DNA of 27,049 nt, taken from positions 1 to 27,049 of the forward strand of contig JARLGP010000306.1 of assembly GCA_031292735.1 (NCBI GenBank), given 5' to 3'. Under the pieces are notes generated by a model. It saw only the letters and a list, made by a program, of their open reading frames with translations. It was not told where the DNA came from and did no database searches. The position numbers and the translations under genes are program-made. Below are positions 6,833-13,903 of the stretch, piece by piece. Within the stretch, counting starts at the first letter, position 1, and each line of letters starts with the position of its first letter. Source of the stretch: Holophaga sp. (GTDB taxonomy: Bacteria; Acidobacteriota; Holophagae; Holophagales; Holophagaceae).

Positions 6833-8677
6833 ATGCCCTCCCTGACCAAGACAAGACTCAACACGTTTTCCGGCATCGCTGCCTTGATCATCGCCTTCCA
6901 CGGCTCGCTGGGCTTCGGCAGGGACCTCGTCCCGGCCTTCCTGAGCGATAAAGGCGCGCCCTTGCTTCTGCTTGATGACCTGGAGTCTGCCGAGGCGCAG
7001 GCCGTCCGCACCGCCCGTGAGTTCGGGTATCCCGATGGAACGCCCAGATTCTCGACCGGGAAAATTCCATGGCATTCCGCCGGAGAAAGACCCCTGCTGG
7101 TGTTCAACCGAGCCTTGGGCGCGTTTGAATTCAAAGCAATAGATCATGAAATGTCTGACTTTGTAGGACACCTGGATCCGGCGTCCCTGGCGTTTTTCAA
7201 AAACAGCGATTATTTCGGTCCCTCATCCACACCACCCTCGAAGCCGCAATTGTTTGAATTAATCACACAGGTTTCGGCCATGGCCGAGGGTGCCGGCGGC
7301 AAGGTCAAACAAAAAATCGTTGCCATGTTCACCCTTTGGGACGATCCCATAAGCGCTGCCCCGGATCGCGATCGGTCCTTTGCCGATTTGATGGACCTGT
7401 TGAAAGACATTCACAACGTCGCCATCCACGCCCGTCCCGATGCCACCGGCACCGCCGCCCAGGCCTTCCATGTGTTCACCCTCCTGGACTGCGCTGAACC
7501 CGATGCCGGCACCCGCGAGGAGCCCAAGGATTCCCCCGGAGCCGCGCGGCCAACCTCGCCCGCCCCTTCCGGCGAGGGCAAGGAGATGGGGACAGGCGCC
7601 TTTGATACCAGCCCCCTTCCGGAAGATCCAGGCATCTTCAGCGGCGCTTTTTTGCCGCCCAACGAGATTCAAACCTTCACCTATGCGGATGTGATCCACG
7701 CCACGGCTCCCGGGGGGGCCCTCCTCTCCGTGGGTTCCTTCAGGACCTTGTTCGACGCCAGCCTCGGACAATTCAGCCGGGTCTACATGCTGGACTACGA
7801 CCAGGCCACCACCCAGTTCAACCGGGACAACCTGGCACTCATCCTGGCCCTGCGCGACTTCAACCCGGATCCCACCATCCAGAGGTACCAATACCAGGCC
7901 CTGCTCTCCCGCAAGATCCTTTCCCGGGAGGCCCTGGGTGCCCTGGCCGCGGCGCGCCCGTCCGAACCCATGGAGGCCGGGGAACTCCACAAGGCCATTG
8001 CCGCTTCGCCTTCGGGGAAGCTGGAAGAGCTGCCGAAATCCGTTCAGGATGCCGTCTGCGGGCTTTGGCGCACCCTGATCTGGTCCGGCAATGACCGGCA
8101 GGTGCTGCCAGCCTTTCAAAGCTTTCCCCCGCAACAGGTGGCCATCGCCTATTGGTCCAGAAACGACTTCTGGACCAAACTCCAGGCGATGATCGAGCAA
8201 GGCCGGTTCCGGGTGGTCAACGGCGACCTTTGCGGCGGTCGAGTGCTGGAGGCCATCGCCAGGGAGGCCGCGGCAGCGTCGACCCCGGTTTCCATGATCG
8301 ACCTGTCCAACGTGCTGGACTTCCTGTTCCTGCCGTCCGGCGAGGCAAGGACCGCCGCCGTCGCCAAGGTCATCAGCGGACTGAAGCTGCTGCCAGGGGC
8401 CGGCAAAACGCCGGTCCTGCTCTCCACCATGACGCCGATCCTGCGCGGCGCTCTCCCCACCTGGAGCGAGCCGGACTCGGGTCACGCCAGGGACCTGTTC
8501 ACCTATTTCGCCTTCGAGAAAGCCTTCTTCGAAGCGGCCTTCATGCCCGACCCTGAGCCCAAGGGGAAACCCTTCGTCTGGGCTGAGCGCCTGAGTGATT
8601 TCTACGCCCAGTCCAACGGCGAGGACCCCGGAACCCGGCTTCGACTCATCGATGGGCCATCCCCGGCCAGGCATTGA
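6833..8677 (+). CDS. Exported protein with methyltransferase-like Rossmann region, function unknown
   Basis: The 614-residue product starts at ATG 6833, chosen over an in-frame ATG at 6785 because CGGAG lies just upstream and the N-terminus then forms a signal peptide (KTR basic end, hydrophobic IAALIIAFHGSLGFG). A Pro/Ser/Gly-rich linker near residues 220-265 divides it. Residues about 288-335 read like the first strands of a class I methyltransferase: GGALLSVGSF as the glycine loop and VYMLDYDQ as the acidic end of strand 2. SMIDLSNVLDF near residue 488 resembles the strand-4 motif. The C-terminal part is all globular. It may belong with the LIC_10091-type proteins of Leptospira and others, but that is from memory of the pattern. 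Export of a methyltransferase-like fold is unusual because S-adenosylmethionine is not expected outside the cytoplasm. It converges on the kinase operon. Confidence 0.75.
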   Translation: MPSLTKTRLNTFSGIAALIIAFHGSLGFGRDLVPAFLSDKGAPLLLLDDLESAEAQAVRTAREFGYPDGTPRFSTGKIPWHSAGERPLLVFNRALGAFEFKAIDHEMSDFVGHLDPASLAFFKNSDYFGPSSTPPSKPQLFELITQVSAMAEGAGGKVKQKIVAMFTLWDDPISAAPDRDRSFADLMDLLKDIHNVAIHARPDATGTAAQAFHVFTLLDCAEPDAGTREEPKDSPGAARPTSPAPSGEGKEMGTGAFDTSPLPEDPGIFSGAFLPPNEIQTFTYADVIHATAPGGALLSVGSFRTLFDASLGQFSRVYMLDYDQATTQFNRDNLALILALRDFNPDPTIQRYQYQALLSRKILSREALGALAAARPSEPMEAGELHKAIAASPSGKLEELPKSVQDAVCGLWRTLIWSGNDRQVLPAFQSFPPQQVAIAYWSRNDFWTKLQAMIEQGRFRVVNGDLCGGRVLEAIAREAAAASTPVSMIDLSNVLDFLFLPSGEARTAAVAKVISGLKLLPGAGKTPVLLSTMTPILRGALPTWSEPDSGHARDLFTYFAFEKAFFEAAFMPDPEPKGKPFVWAERLSDFYAQSNGEDPGTRLRLIDGPSPARH

Positions 8678-8707
8678 TTCAGGATGGCCTCGCGGAGGGC
8701 CTCGAAG

Positions 8708-8723
8708 CTGGCCTCCGGGCCAG
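8708..8723. terminator. GC-rich stem-loop between convergent genes
   Basis: CTGGCC-TCCG-GGCCAG is a perfect 6-bp GC stem with a four-base loop in the 49-bp gap between the stops at 8677 and 8727. It could serve both strands. There is no T-run, so termination is inferred from position. Confidence 0.35.
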
Positions 8724-8726
8724 GGC

Positions 8727-10223
8727 TCAGCCCCGGGGGCCGGGTGCCGGGAAGGTCACCCGGAACCGGGTTCCCTCCCCGACCGTGCTGGAACACTGGA
8801 TGGTGCCGCCGTGGGCGGTGACGATGCCGTAGACCACCGCCAGGCCGAGCCCGGTGCCCTTCCCTTCGGCCTTGGTGGTGAACAGGGGTTCGAAGATCCG
8901 GGAGATCAGTTCCGGGGCGATGCCCTGGCCGGTGTCGGAGACCTCCAGGATCACGCCTTCGGGGCGGGTCCAGGTGGTGAGCCGGATGGTGCCGCCGCTG
9001 TCCAGGGCGTCCCGGGCGTTGATGACGAGGTTCATGACGACCTGGCGGACCTGCCCACCATCCAGGAGGAGGAGGGGCAGCCCGGCTTCCAGGGTGGTCC
9101 GCAGGCTCACGCCCGGGCCCAGGAGCGGGCCGAACAGGTCCAGGACTTCCAGCACCAGCTGGTTGAGATCCACGTCCAGCCGCCGGGGCTCCCTTTTCCG
9201 GGCGAAGCTGAGCAGGCCCCCCACCAGCGCCTTCACCTGCTCGGCGGCCTGCACCATGGGCTTGAAGTGGCGCGCCAGGGCCGCCGTGGCCAGGCCTTCG
9301 GCCTGGATCAGGTCCATGTGGATGAAGAACACCGTCAGGAGGTTGTTCACATCGTGGGCCACGCCCCCGGCCAGGGTGCCCATGCTCTCCAGCTTGTGGC
9401 CTTGCAGCAGACGTTCGCGCTGCTCGACCGCGAGCTGGTCCCTGGCCGCCTCGGCAGCCTTGAGGCTGGTCATGTCCGTGGCCATGACCATGGCCCCGCT
9501 GTAGCCGCCGTGGTCGGTGAAGCGCGGCGTGGTTGATACGAGGGCCCACCCTTCGGCGCCATCCCCGCGCCGGAAGCGGAATTCCTGGATGCCCGCGACC
9601 CCGCGGCTGCACTGCTCCCGCAGCGCCTCCGCCGCGGCCCGTTGCTCGGGATACAGGAACGCCCAGAGCGAGGCTCCCTGGAGCTCCTCCATGGGCACGG
9701 CCAGCATCTCCGCCATCCGGCGGTTGGCGAAGGTGGTCCGGGAATCGGCATCCAGCAGCCAGATGCCTTCATGGGAGGTTTCCACGATGTGCCGGTAGTT
9801 GGCTTCGCTGGCCCGCAGGGCGGCCTCGGCCTCCCAACGGGCGCGGCGCTCGGCCGCCTCGGCCAGGGCCCGGCGCACGGCGGGCACCAGGCGGTTGAGG
9901 CCCTGCTTGAGGATGTAGTCGGCGGCGCCATGGTGCAGGCATTCGATGGCGGTGGCTTCGCCCATGGTTCCGGAGAGGTAGATGAAGGGCACCTCCGGAC
10001 AACGCTCCAGGGCCAGTTCCAGGGCCTTGCGGTCCCGGACGCCGGGCAGCGAGTAGTCGGCCAGGATGAGGTCCCAGGGGGCTTCCAGGGCCTGCTGGAA
10101 GGCCGCCAGGGTGGTGACCCAGACCAGGTCCGCCCCCAGGCCCCCCTGCTCCAGGTGGGTTGCGATGAGTTCGGCGTCCCCGGGGGAGTCCTCGAGGTGC
10201 AGGATGCGCTGGGGAACCTTCAC
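8727..10223 (-). CDS. Hybrid signalling protein: receiver-PAS-histidine kinase
   Basis: The 498-residue cytoplasmic protein carries an N-terminal receiver domain (about 1-120; acidic pair E11/D12, phospho-acceptor Asp56 in LILADYSLPG, Lys106), a PAS domain (about 137-255, HEGIWLLDADSRTTFANRRM), a dimerisation/phospho-acceptor domain with His290 in GGVAHDVNNLL, and a catalytic ATPase domain (about 385-498: NLVINARDAL N-box, DTGQGIAPE, GKGTGLGLAVV). All motifs look intact. It has no membrane segment. The start is GTG at 10223, overlapping the stop of the upstream kinase as GTGA, with GGGGGGGAG in front. It is the last gene of a four-gene minus-strand operon. The receiver probably takes phosphate from, or is tuned by, the upstream kinases. 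The PAS ligand is unknown. Confidence 0.93.
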   Translation of the reverse strand: MKVPQRILHLEDSPGDAELIATHLEQGGLGADLVWVTTLAAFQQALEAPWDLILADYSLPGVRDRKALELALERCPEVPFIYLSGTMGEATAIECLHHGAADYILKQGLNRLVPAVRRALAEAAERRARWEAEAALRASEANYRHIVETSHEGIWLLDADSRTTFANRRMAEMLAVPMEELQGASLWAFLYPEQRAAAEALREQCSRGVAGIQEFRFRRGDGAEGWALVSTTPRFTDHGGYSGAMVMATDMTSLKAAEAARDQLAVEQRERLLQGHKLESMGTLAGGVAHDVNNLLTVFFIHMDLIQAEGLATAALARHFKPMVQAAEQVKALVGGLLSFARKREPRRLDVDLNQLVLEVLDLFGPLLGPGVSLRTTLEAGLPLLLLDGGQVRQVVMNLVINARDALDSGGTIRLTTWTRPEGVILEVSDTGQGIAPELISRIFEPLFTTKAEGKGTGLGLAVVYGIVTAHGGTIQCSSTVGEGTRFRVTFPAPGPRG

Positions 10224-10951
10224 ATCTCCCCCCCGGCGGCCTCAAGGGTGAAGCTGAACCGGGCCCCTTCCCCCGGCTGGGATTCGGCCCAGACTTCGCC
10301 CCCGTGCTGCCGGATCGCCCGGGCGACGATGGCCAGGCCGATGCCGTTGCCAGGAAAGTCCTCCCGCGGGTGGAAGCGCTGGAAGACGCCGAAGATCCGG
10401 TCGGCGAAGGCGGGATCGAACCCCACCCCGTTGTCCCCCACCTCGAAGATGATCCTGCCGGACCGGGTTCCCGCCCGGCGCACCCACACCCGCGGGTCGG
10501 ATACGGACGCGCTGAATTTCACCGCGTTGCCGAGGAGGTTCTGGAAGACCAGGCGCAACTGGGCCGGCACCCCCTTCACCTGGCCCAAAGGGGCCAGGTC
10601 CCAGGCCGGGCCCGGGGGGAATTCCGCCCGGAGCGAAGCCACCAGGCCATCCAGGTCCACGCTGGCGGAGGCCGTTCCCGGGTGGGCGAGCCGGGAATAG
10701 ACCAGCAGGTCATCCAGGAGGGAACCCATGGTCCGGGCGGCGTCCGTGATGCGGCCCAGGTAGTGCCGGCTCTTTTCATCCAGGGCTCCCGGCTGGCCTT
10801 CCAGGCGCGTGACCAGGAGGTTCGCGAAGCCGTCCAGGTGCCGCAGCGGAGCCCGCAGATCGTGGCTCACGGCGTGGGCGAAGGCCTCCAGCTCCCGTCC
10901 GGCGTCCGGCCCCTGGGGCAGGGCCGCATCCGCCGGAAACGGGGGGGTCAC
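10220..10951 (-). CDS. Histidine kinase without sensor domain (phytochrome-kinase type)
   Basis: This 243-residue protein is little more than a kinase core. His30 sits in HAVSHDLRAPLRHLDGF, the H-box version common in phytochrome-like kinases. The N-box (FQNLLGNAVKF, about 139-149), DNGVGFDP and GNGIGLAIV follow. No transmembrane or input domain is present, so it probably senses by protein contact with a partner encoded beside it. It starts at GTG 10951, overlapping the response-regulator stop as GTGA, and its own stop overlaps the next start in the same way. This suggests translational coupling and fixed stoichiometry. An alternative is that it was once the C-terminal part of a larger kinase. 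No sensor remnant is visible upstream. Confidence 0.9.
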   Translation of the reverse strand: MTPPFPADAALPQGPDAGRELEAFAHAVSHDLRAPLRHLDGFANLLVTRLEGQPGALDEKSRHYLGRITDAARTMGSLLDDLLVYSRLAHPGTASASVDLDGLVASLRAEFPPGPAWDLAPLGQVKGVPAQLRLVFQNLLGNAVKFSASVSDPRVWVRRAGTRSGRIIFEVGDNGVGFDPAFADRIFGVFQRFHPREDFPGNGIGLAIVARAIRQHGGEVWAESQPGEGARFSFTLEAAGGEM

Positions 10952-11406
10952 TCGTCCACCGGGGGGAGGGGAACCGGCGGCGCGTTCACCATGGCCCAGA
11001 AGACGCCCAGGCTGCCCACGGCCTTGATGAAGCCCGCGCCGTCCACAGGTTTCACCACATAGGCGTTGGTGCCCAGATCGTAGCTCTGGATGAGGTCCTT
11101 CTCCTCCCGGGAGGAGGTGAGGATCACCACCGGAAGGGCCCGGAGATGGCGGGTGGCTCGGATGGTGCGGAGCACTTCGAGGCCGTCGATCTTCGGCAGT
11201 TTCAAATCCAGCAGGACCACGGCCGGGGGCTCGAAGACCCGGCCGGCGTGGACCCCCCGGCAGAACAGGAAGTCCAGGGCCTCGGCCCCGTCCTTGACCC
11301 AGTCCAGGCCGTTGGCGACGGCGTATTCGGACATGGCCTCCATGGTGAGTTCCGCGTCCGCGGCACTGTCCTCCACCAGCAGGATGCGTCTCAGGATTCC
11401 TGGCAT
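10948..11406 (-). CDS. Single-domain response regulator (Rcp1/CheY-like)
   Basis: This 152-residue protein is a receiver domain with no output domain. Acidic residues E12/D13, phospho-acceptor Asp67 in VVLLDLKLPKIDG, Thr97 and Lys119 in YVVKPVD are all present. The insert around the FLFCRG segment before the phospho-acceptor strand is typical of Rcp1-type regulators that pair with phytochrome-like kinases, which matches the H-box of both flanking kinases. It starts at ATG 11406 behind GGAGGG, 9 bp after the upstream kinase stop. With no DNA-binding domain, it likely passes phosphate or binds another protein, perhaps the receiver-bearing kinase two genes downstream. Confidence 0.93.
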   Translation of the reverse strand: MPGILRRILLVEDSAADAELTMEAMSEYAVANGLDWVKDGAEALDFLFCRGVHAGRVFEPPAVVLLDLKLPKIDGLEVLRTIRATRHLRALPVVILTSSREEKDLIQSYDLGTNAYVVKPVDGAGFIKAVGSLGVFWAMVNAPPVPLPPVDE

Positions 11407-11415
11407 CTGACCCTC

Positions 11416-12786
11416 CTATGGAATGAAAAGGAAGAACTCGGCACCCTGGTCCGGCACGCCTTCGGCCCAGGCCCGGCCCCCATGGCGGGCTGCCACCCGT
11501 GCCACGGTGGCCAGGCCGATGCCCGTGCCCTCGAAATCCTCCTGGGCGTGGAGGCGCTGGAAGGGTTGGAACAGCTTGTCCTTGAACCGCATGTCAAAGC
11601 CCGTGCCGTTGTCCCTGACGCTGAGGGAGATCCCTTCCTCGACCCGGCTGCCCACCTCGATGATGGCGGGATCGCGCTGGCGGGTGAATTTCAAGGCGTT
11701 GGCCAGGAGGTTCTGGAGCACCACCCGCAACAGGGTAGGATCCCCCACCACGGTCGGCAAGGGGGAGATCCGCCATTCCACGTTCCGCCTGGTCACATCC
11801 TCGGTCAGGTCGAGCCGGACCTGGTCCAGAAGGACGCCCAGCGGCACCGGCACCTTGTGCAGTTCGGTACGCCCGAGCCGGGAGTAGCTGAGCAGGTCGT
11901 CGATGAGCGCGCCCATCCGCTGGGCGGATTCCTGGATCACGTCCAACTGGTGCAGGCTCTTGGCCGGCATCTCCGGCGGAAGCCCCTTGCGCAGCAGCCC
12001 GGCGAAACCGTCCACGTGGCGCAGGGGGGCCCGCAGGTCATGGGCCACGGAATAGGCGAAGGCCTCCAGCTCATGGTTGCTGGCCAGGAGTTCCAGGTTC
12101 AGGCGCCGGGCGTCGCCTTCCGCCTCGGTGCGCTGAAGCACTTCGGACTCCAGGAGGCAGCCGCGTTCCACCAACTCCCCCTCGAAGCGCCCGGCCCGCA
12201 TCATGAAGAACGCGATTCCGGCGAAGGCAAGGCCGGTGACCAGGGTCATCGCCCAGAGGCTGCGCCTGGACCGCGCCAGGGCTTGCAGATCGGCCTGCCG
12301 GGCCTGGGCCGAGATCAGAATCCCGAGCCGTTCATGCAACTCCCGGATGGAATCCATGAGTTCCTTGCCCTGCCCCGTCCGCATCCTCGCGAGACCTTGC
12401 TGCCCCTTCCCCTGTTCCATGGATTGGATGGTCTTCCCCATCTCGTCCAGCTTCTCGGCCACCAGGGGGCCAAGCTGCCGGAGGATCGCCCCGACCGCTG
12501 GATTATCCCGGAAGAAGGCCGCCACGGCATCGTATTCAGCCTGGAACTGGTGCCGGCTGTCCAGGTAGGGCCTCAGATACCTGCGATCGCCGGTGAGCAG
12601 GTAGCCGCGCTGGCCCGTTTCCGCGTCCTTGAGCAGGGAGAGGGCCTGTTCCAGGTGGAGCAGGGATTCGCTGGTGGCCTGGCGGTGGGCGAATGCGGTC
12701 TGCGCGTCGCGCCAGCTCAGGAAAGACATCCCGCCCATCCCCGCGAGCAGCAGGAGGAGGAGGACCAGGCGTGTGACGGAGGGCAA
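11416..12786 (-). CDS. Membrane histidine kinase with CHASE3 sensor domain
   Basis: The 456-residue protein has an N-terminal membrane anchor (about 5-22), a periplasmic CHASE3 domain with its hallmark AETGQRGYLLTGDRRYL (about 54-70), a second membrane helix (about 176-196), a coiled linker, and a kinase core with His248 in YSVAHDLRAPLRHVDGF, N-box QNLLANALKF, DNGTGFDM and GTGIGLATV. CHASE3 senses unknown extracytoplasmic cues. This is the only membrane sensor of the four-gene operon, so it probably provides the input. The start is the weakest point: TTG at 12786 without a clear ribosome binding site. It is favoured because the next in-frame ATG falls inside the membrane segment. Downstream genes follow with little or no spacing. 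Confidence 0.9.
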   Translation of the reverse strand: MPSVTRLVLLLLLLAGMGGMSFLSWRDAQTAFAHRQATSESLLHLEQALSLLKDAETGQRGYLLTGDRRYLRPYLDSRHQFQAEYDAVAAFFRDNPAVGAILRQLGPLVAEKLDEMGKTIQSMEQGKGQQGLARMRTGQGKELMDSIRELHERLGILISAQARQADLQALARSRRSLWAMTLVTGLAFAGIAFFMMRAGRFEGELVERGCLLESEVLQRTEAEGDARRLNLELLASNHELEAFAYSVAHDLRAPLRHVDGFAGLLRKGLPPEMPAKSLHQLDVIQESAQRMGALIDDLLSYSRLGRTELHKVPVPLGVLLDQVRLDLTEDVTRRNVEWRISPLPTVVGDPTLLRVVLQNLLANALKFTRQRDPAIIEVGSRVEEGISLSVRDNGTGFDMRFKDKLFQPFQRLHAQEDFEGTGIGLATVARVAARHGGRAWAEGVPDQGAEFFLFIP

Positions 12787-12958
12787 GGGGCGGATATGGC
12801 CACACTTTTCTTGGTACTCCGAACGGGGAGCATACCTGTTGCATCGGCATCCCGGCCCAGGAGGATGAGCCGGGAGGGCGGTTATGTTTCCGGGGTCATC
12901 GGCCCTGGCCGGGGATGGGCTGCCGCGACCTGCTCCCGGGTTATTCCATCACAACGGC

Positions 12959-13345
12959 TTACACGAAAAAGGCGTTGGCCATCGGCACATCCGACAGGAA
13001 CGAATCAATGCTGCTGATCTTTCCATCCCGGAACCCGCAGACCGTTGCCAAGTGCTCATCCAGGATCAGATCTCCCCGGCGGGCGGTGTTGTTGAGGGAA
13101 ATCGCCATGCCGAACTGGCCAAGAAGAATGTGCTTGAGATTGAAAGTCAGGCCATAGCCCGTGATGGTCCGAGCTCGCTGAACGGCAGCGTCGATCCCCA
13201 CTGCCCGCCCCGAGATCTTGCTGTTGCCGGGCAAGGTCCAGACCACGTCCTCGGTGAACAAAGCTCGCATGCCTTCCCAGTCCCTCAGCCTCAGCGCTTC
13301 GAGAAATGCTTCCGCAACGGCGCGAGAGTCGTCTAATGGTTTCAT
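12959..13345 (-). CDS. SnoaL-like/NTF2-fold protein
   Basis: The 128-residue protein belongs to the NTF2-like superfamily (SnoaL, ketosteroid isomerase and limonene-epoxide-hydrolase relatives). The typical opening RAVAEAFLEALRLRDWEGMRALFTEDVVW is followed by a beta sheet ending DGKISSIDSFLSDVP. Such proteins are small cyclases, isomerases, hydrolases or binding proteins, and the sequence does not say which. The start MKPLDD at 13345 is chosen over an upstream ATG at 13378 because AAGGAGAGACCAA precedes it and because the upstream start would put operator DNA inside the gene. It diverges from an ArsR-type regulator, with a strong promoter and operator copies between. The regulator therefore most likely represses it. 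Base composition is lower in GC than in the kinase operon. Confidence 0.85.
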   Translation of the reverse strand: MKPLDDSRAVAEAFLEALRLRDWEGMRALFTEDVVWTLPGNSKISGRAVGIDAAVQRARTITGYGLTFNLKHILLGQFGMAISLNNTARRGDLILDEHLATVCGFRDGKISSIDSFLSDVPMANAFFV

Positions 13346-13363
13346 TTGGTCTCTCCTTGGGGT

Positions 13364-13385
13364 TTGTTCAACATCCATTGGACAA
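13364..13385. promoter_or_regulatory. Operator O1 of the ArsR/SnoaL pair
   Basis: TTGTTCAA, six bases, TTGGACAA: an imperfect dyad with eight-base arms. It lies 19 bp upstream of the SnoaL-like start and touches the promoter -10 element, so a bound repressor would block transcription start. It shares its design with O2 and O3. Confidence 0.7.
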
Positions 13386-13414
13386 TCATAGGTGGCATGG
13401 ATTCACTTGTCCAA
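13385..13414 (-). promoter_or_regulatory. Promoter of the SnoaL-like gene
   Basis: On the minus strand TTGGAC (13414-13409) and TATGAT (13390-13385) match the -35 and -10 consensus at five of six bases each, with an 18-bp spacer. The -35 box is inside operator O2 and the -10 box abuts O1. Confidence 0.65.
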
Positions 13415-13428
13415 TGAATTTTGAACAA
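13407..13428. promoter_or_regulatory. Operator O2 of the ArsR/SnoaL pair
   Basis: TTGTCCAA, six bases, TTGAACAA: the mirror image of O1 (20 of 22 bases match its reverse complement). Centres are 43 bp apart, about four helical turns, which would let two bound dimers sit on the same face of the DNA. Confidence 0.7.
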
Positions 13429-13503
13429 GCCCAAAGCGCTTAGGACCAGAGACCGCCGCCCTGGGGTTCTCCACACCTTCTTGGCGTCCCATTCCCGACC
13501 CCA

Positions 13504-13525
13504 TTGTTCAAATAGTGTTGAACGT
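13504..13525. promoter_or_regulatory. Operator O3 at the regulator's own start
   Basis: TTGTTCAA, six bases, TTGAACGT: the third copy, with six of eight bases mirrored in the right arm and a perfect GTTCAA/TTGAAC core. It ends 13 bp before the ATG of the ArsR-type gene, fitting autoregulation. Confidence 0.65.
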
Positions 13526-13538
13526 GTTAGACTGCGCC

Positions 13539-13853
13539 ATGGTCAACCGAGTGGAGAACGCAGCTGCGACCATCCCTTCCCTGTCGGACGTTCTCAACGC
13601 CCTCCGGGATGGGACTCGAAGGCAAGTCCTCATCCGGCTGGTGGAGGGGGAGCTCAGGTGCCTGGATTTCGCGGACCTTGGCTCCAAGACCGCCATGAGT
13701 TACCACTTTGCAGCCCTTCGCAAGGTCGGGCTGATCCAGGGCAAGAAGGAAGGCACCTGCACACGGCTCTCCATCCATCTTCAGGACGTTGAAAAGGCCT
13801 TCCCAGGACTCGTCCATGCCGTTCTGGAAGGAACCATCAAGGAATCCCGTTGA
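13539..13853 (+). CDS. ArsR-family winged-helix repressor
   Basis: The 104-residue protein is a single winged helix-turn-helix: DVLNALRDGTRRQVLIRLVEGELRC as the first helices, SKTAMSYHFAALRKVGLI as recognition helix, then KEGTCTRLSIHLQDVEKAFPGL as wing and last helix. The metal-binding CxC motif of the ArsR/SmtB metal sensors is absent (the cysteines are single), so a metal signal is not supported. It belongs with the YczG/Rv-type regulators of small enzymes. ATG at 13539 is preferred over GTG at 13515, because the latter would lie inside operator O3. No clear ribosome binding site is seen, so the transcript may be nearly leaderless. The gene diverges from the SnoaL-like gene and most likely represses it and itself through O1-O3. 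Confidence 0.87.
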   Translation: MVNRVENAAATIPSLSDVLNALRDGTRRQVLIRLVEGELRCLDFADLGSKTAMSYHFAALRKVGLIQGKKEGTCTRLSIHLQDVEKAFPGLVHAVLEGTIKESR

Positions 13854-13875
13854 TCAAGTCTCAGAATCATTCCGT

Positions 13876-13892
13876 CAGCTCTTGGTGAGCTG
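13876..13892. terminator. Stem-loop between convergent genes
   Basis: CAGCTC-TTGGT-GAGCTG is a perfect 6-bp stem with a five-base loop in the 50-bp gap between the ArsR-type stop and the stop of the convergent oxidoreductase. There is no T-run, so its use as a bidirectional terminator is inferred from position. Confidence 0.4.
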
Positions 13893-13903
13893 CATTGGCA
13901 GCG

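Noticed and set aside
11146..13017. 623-codon plus-strand frame over the CHASE3 kinase
   Set aside because: It spans kinase, intergenic DNA and the start of the next locus, and lacks any domain. It is the mirror of the kinase gene.
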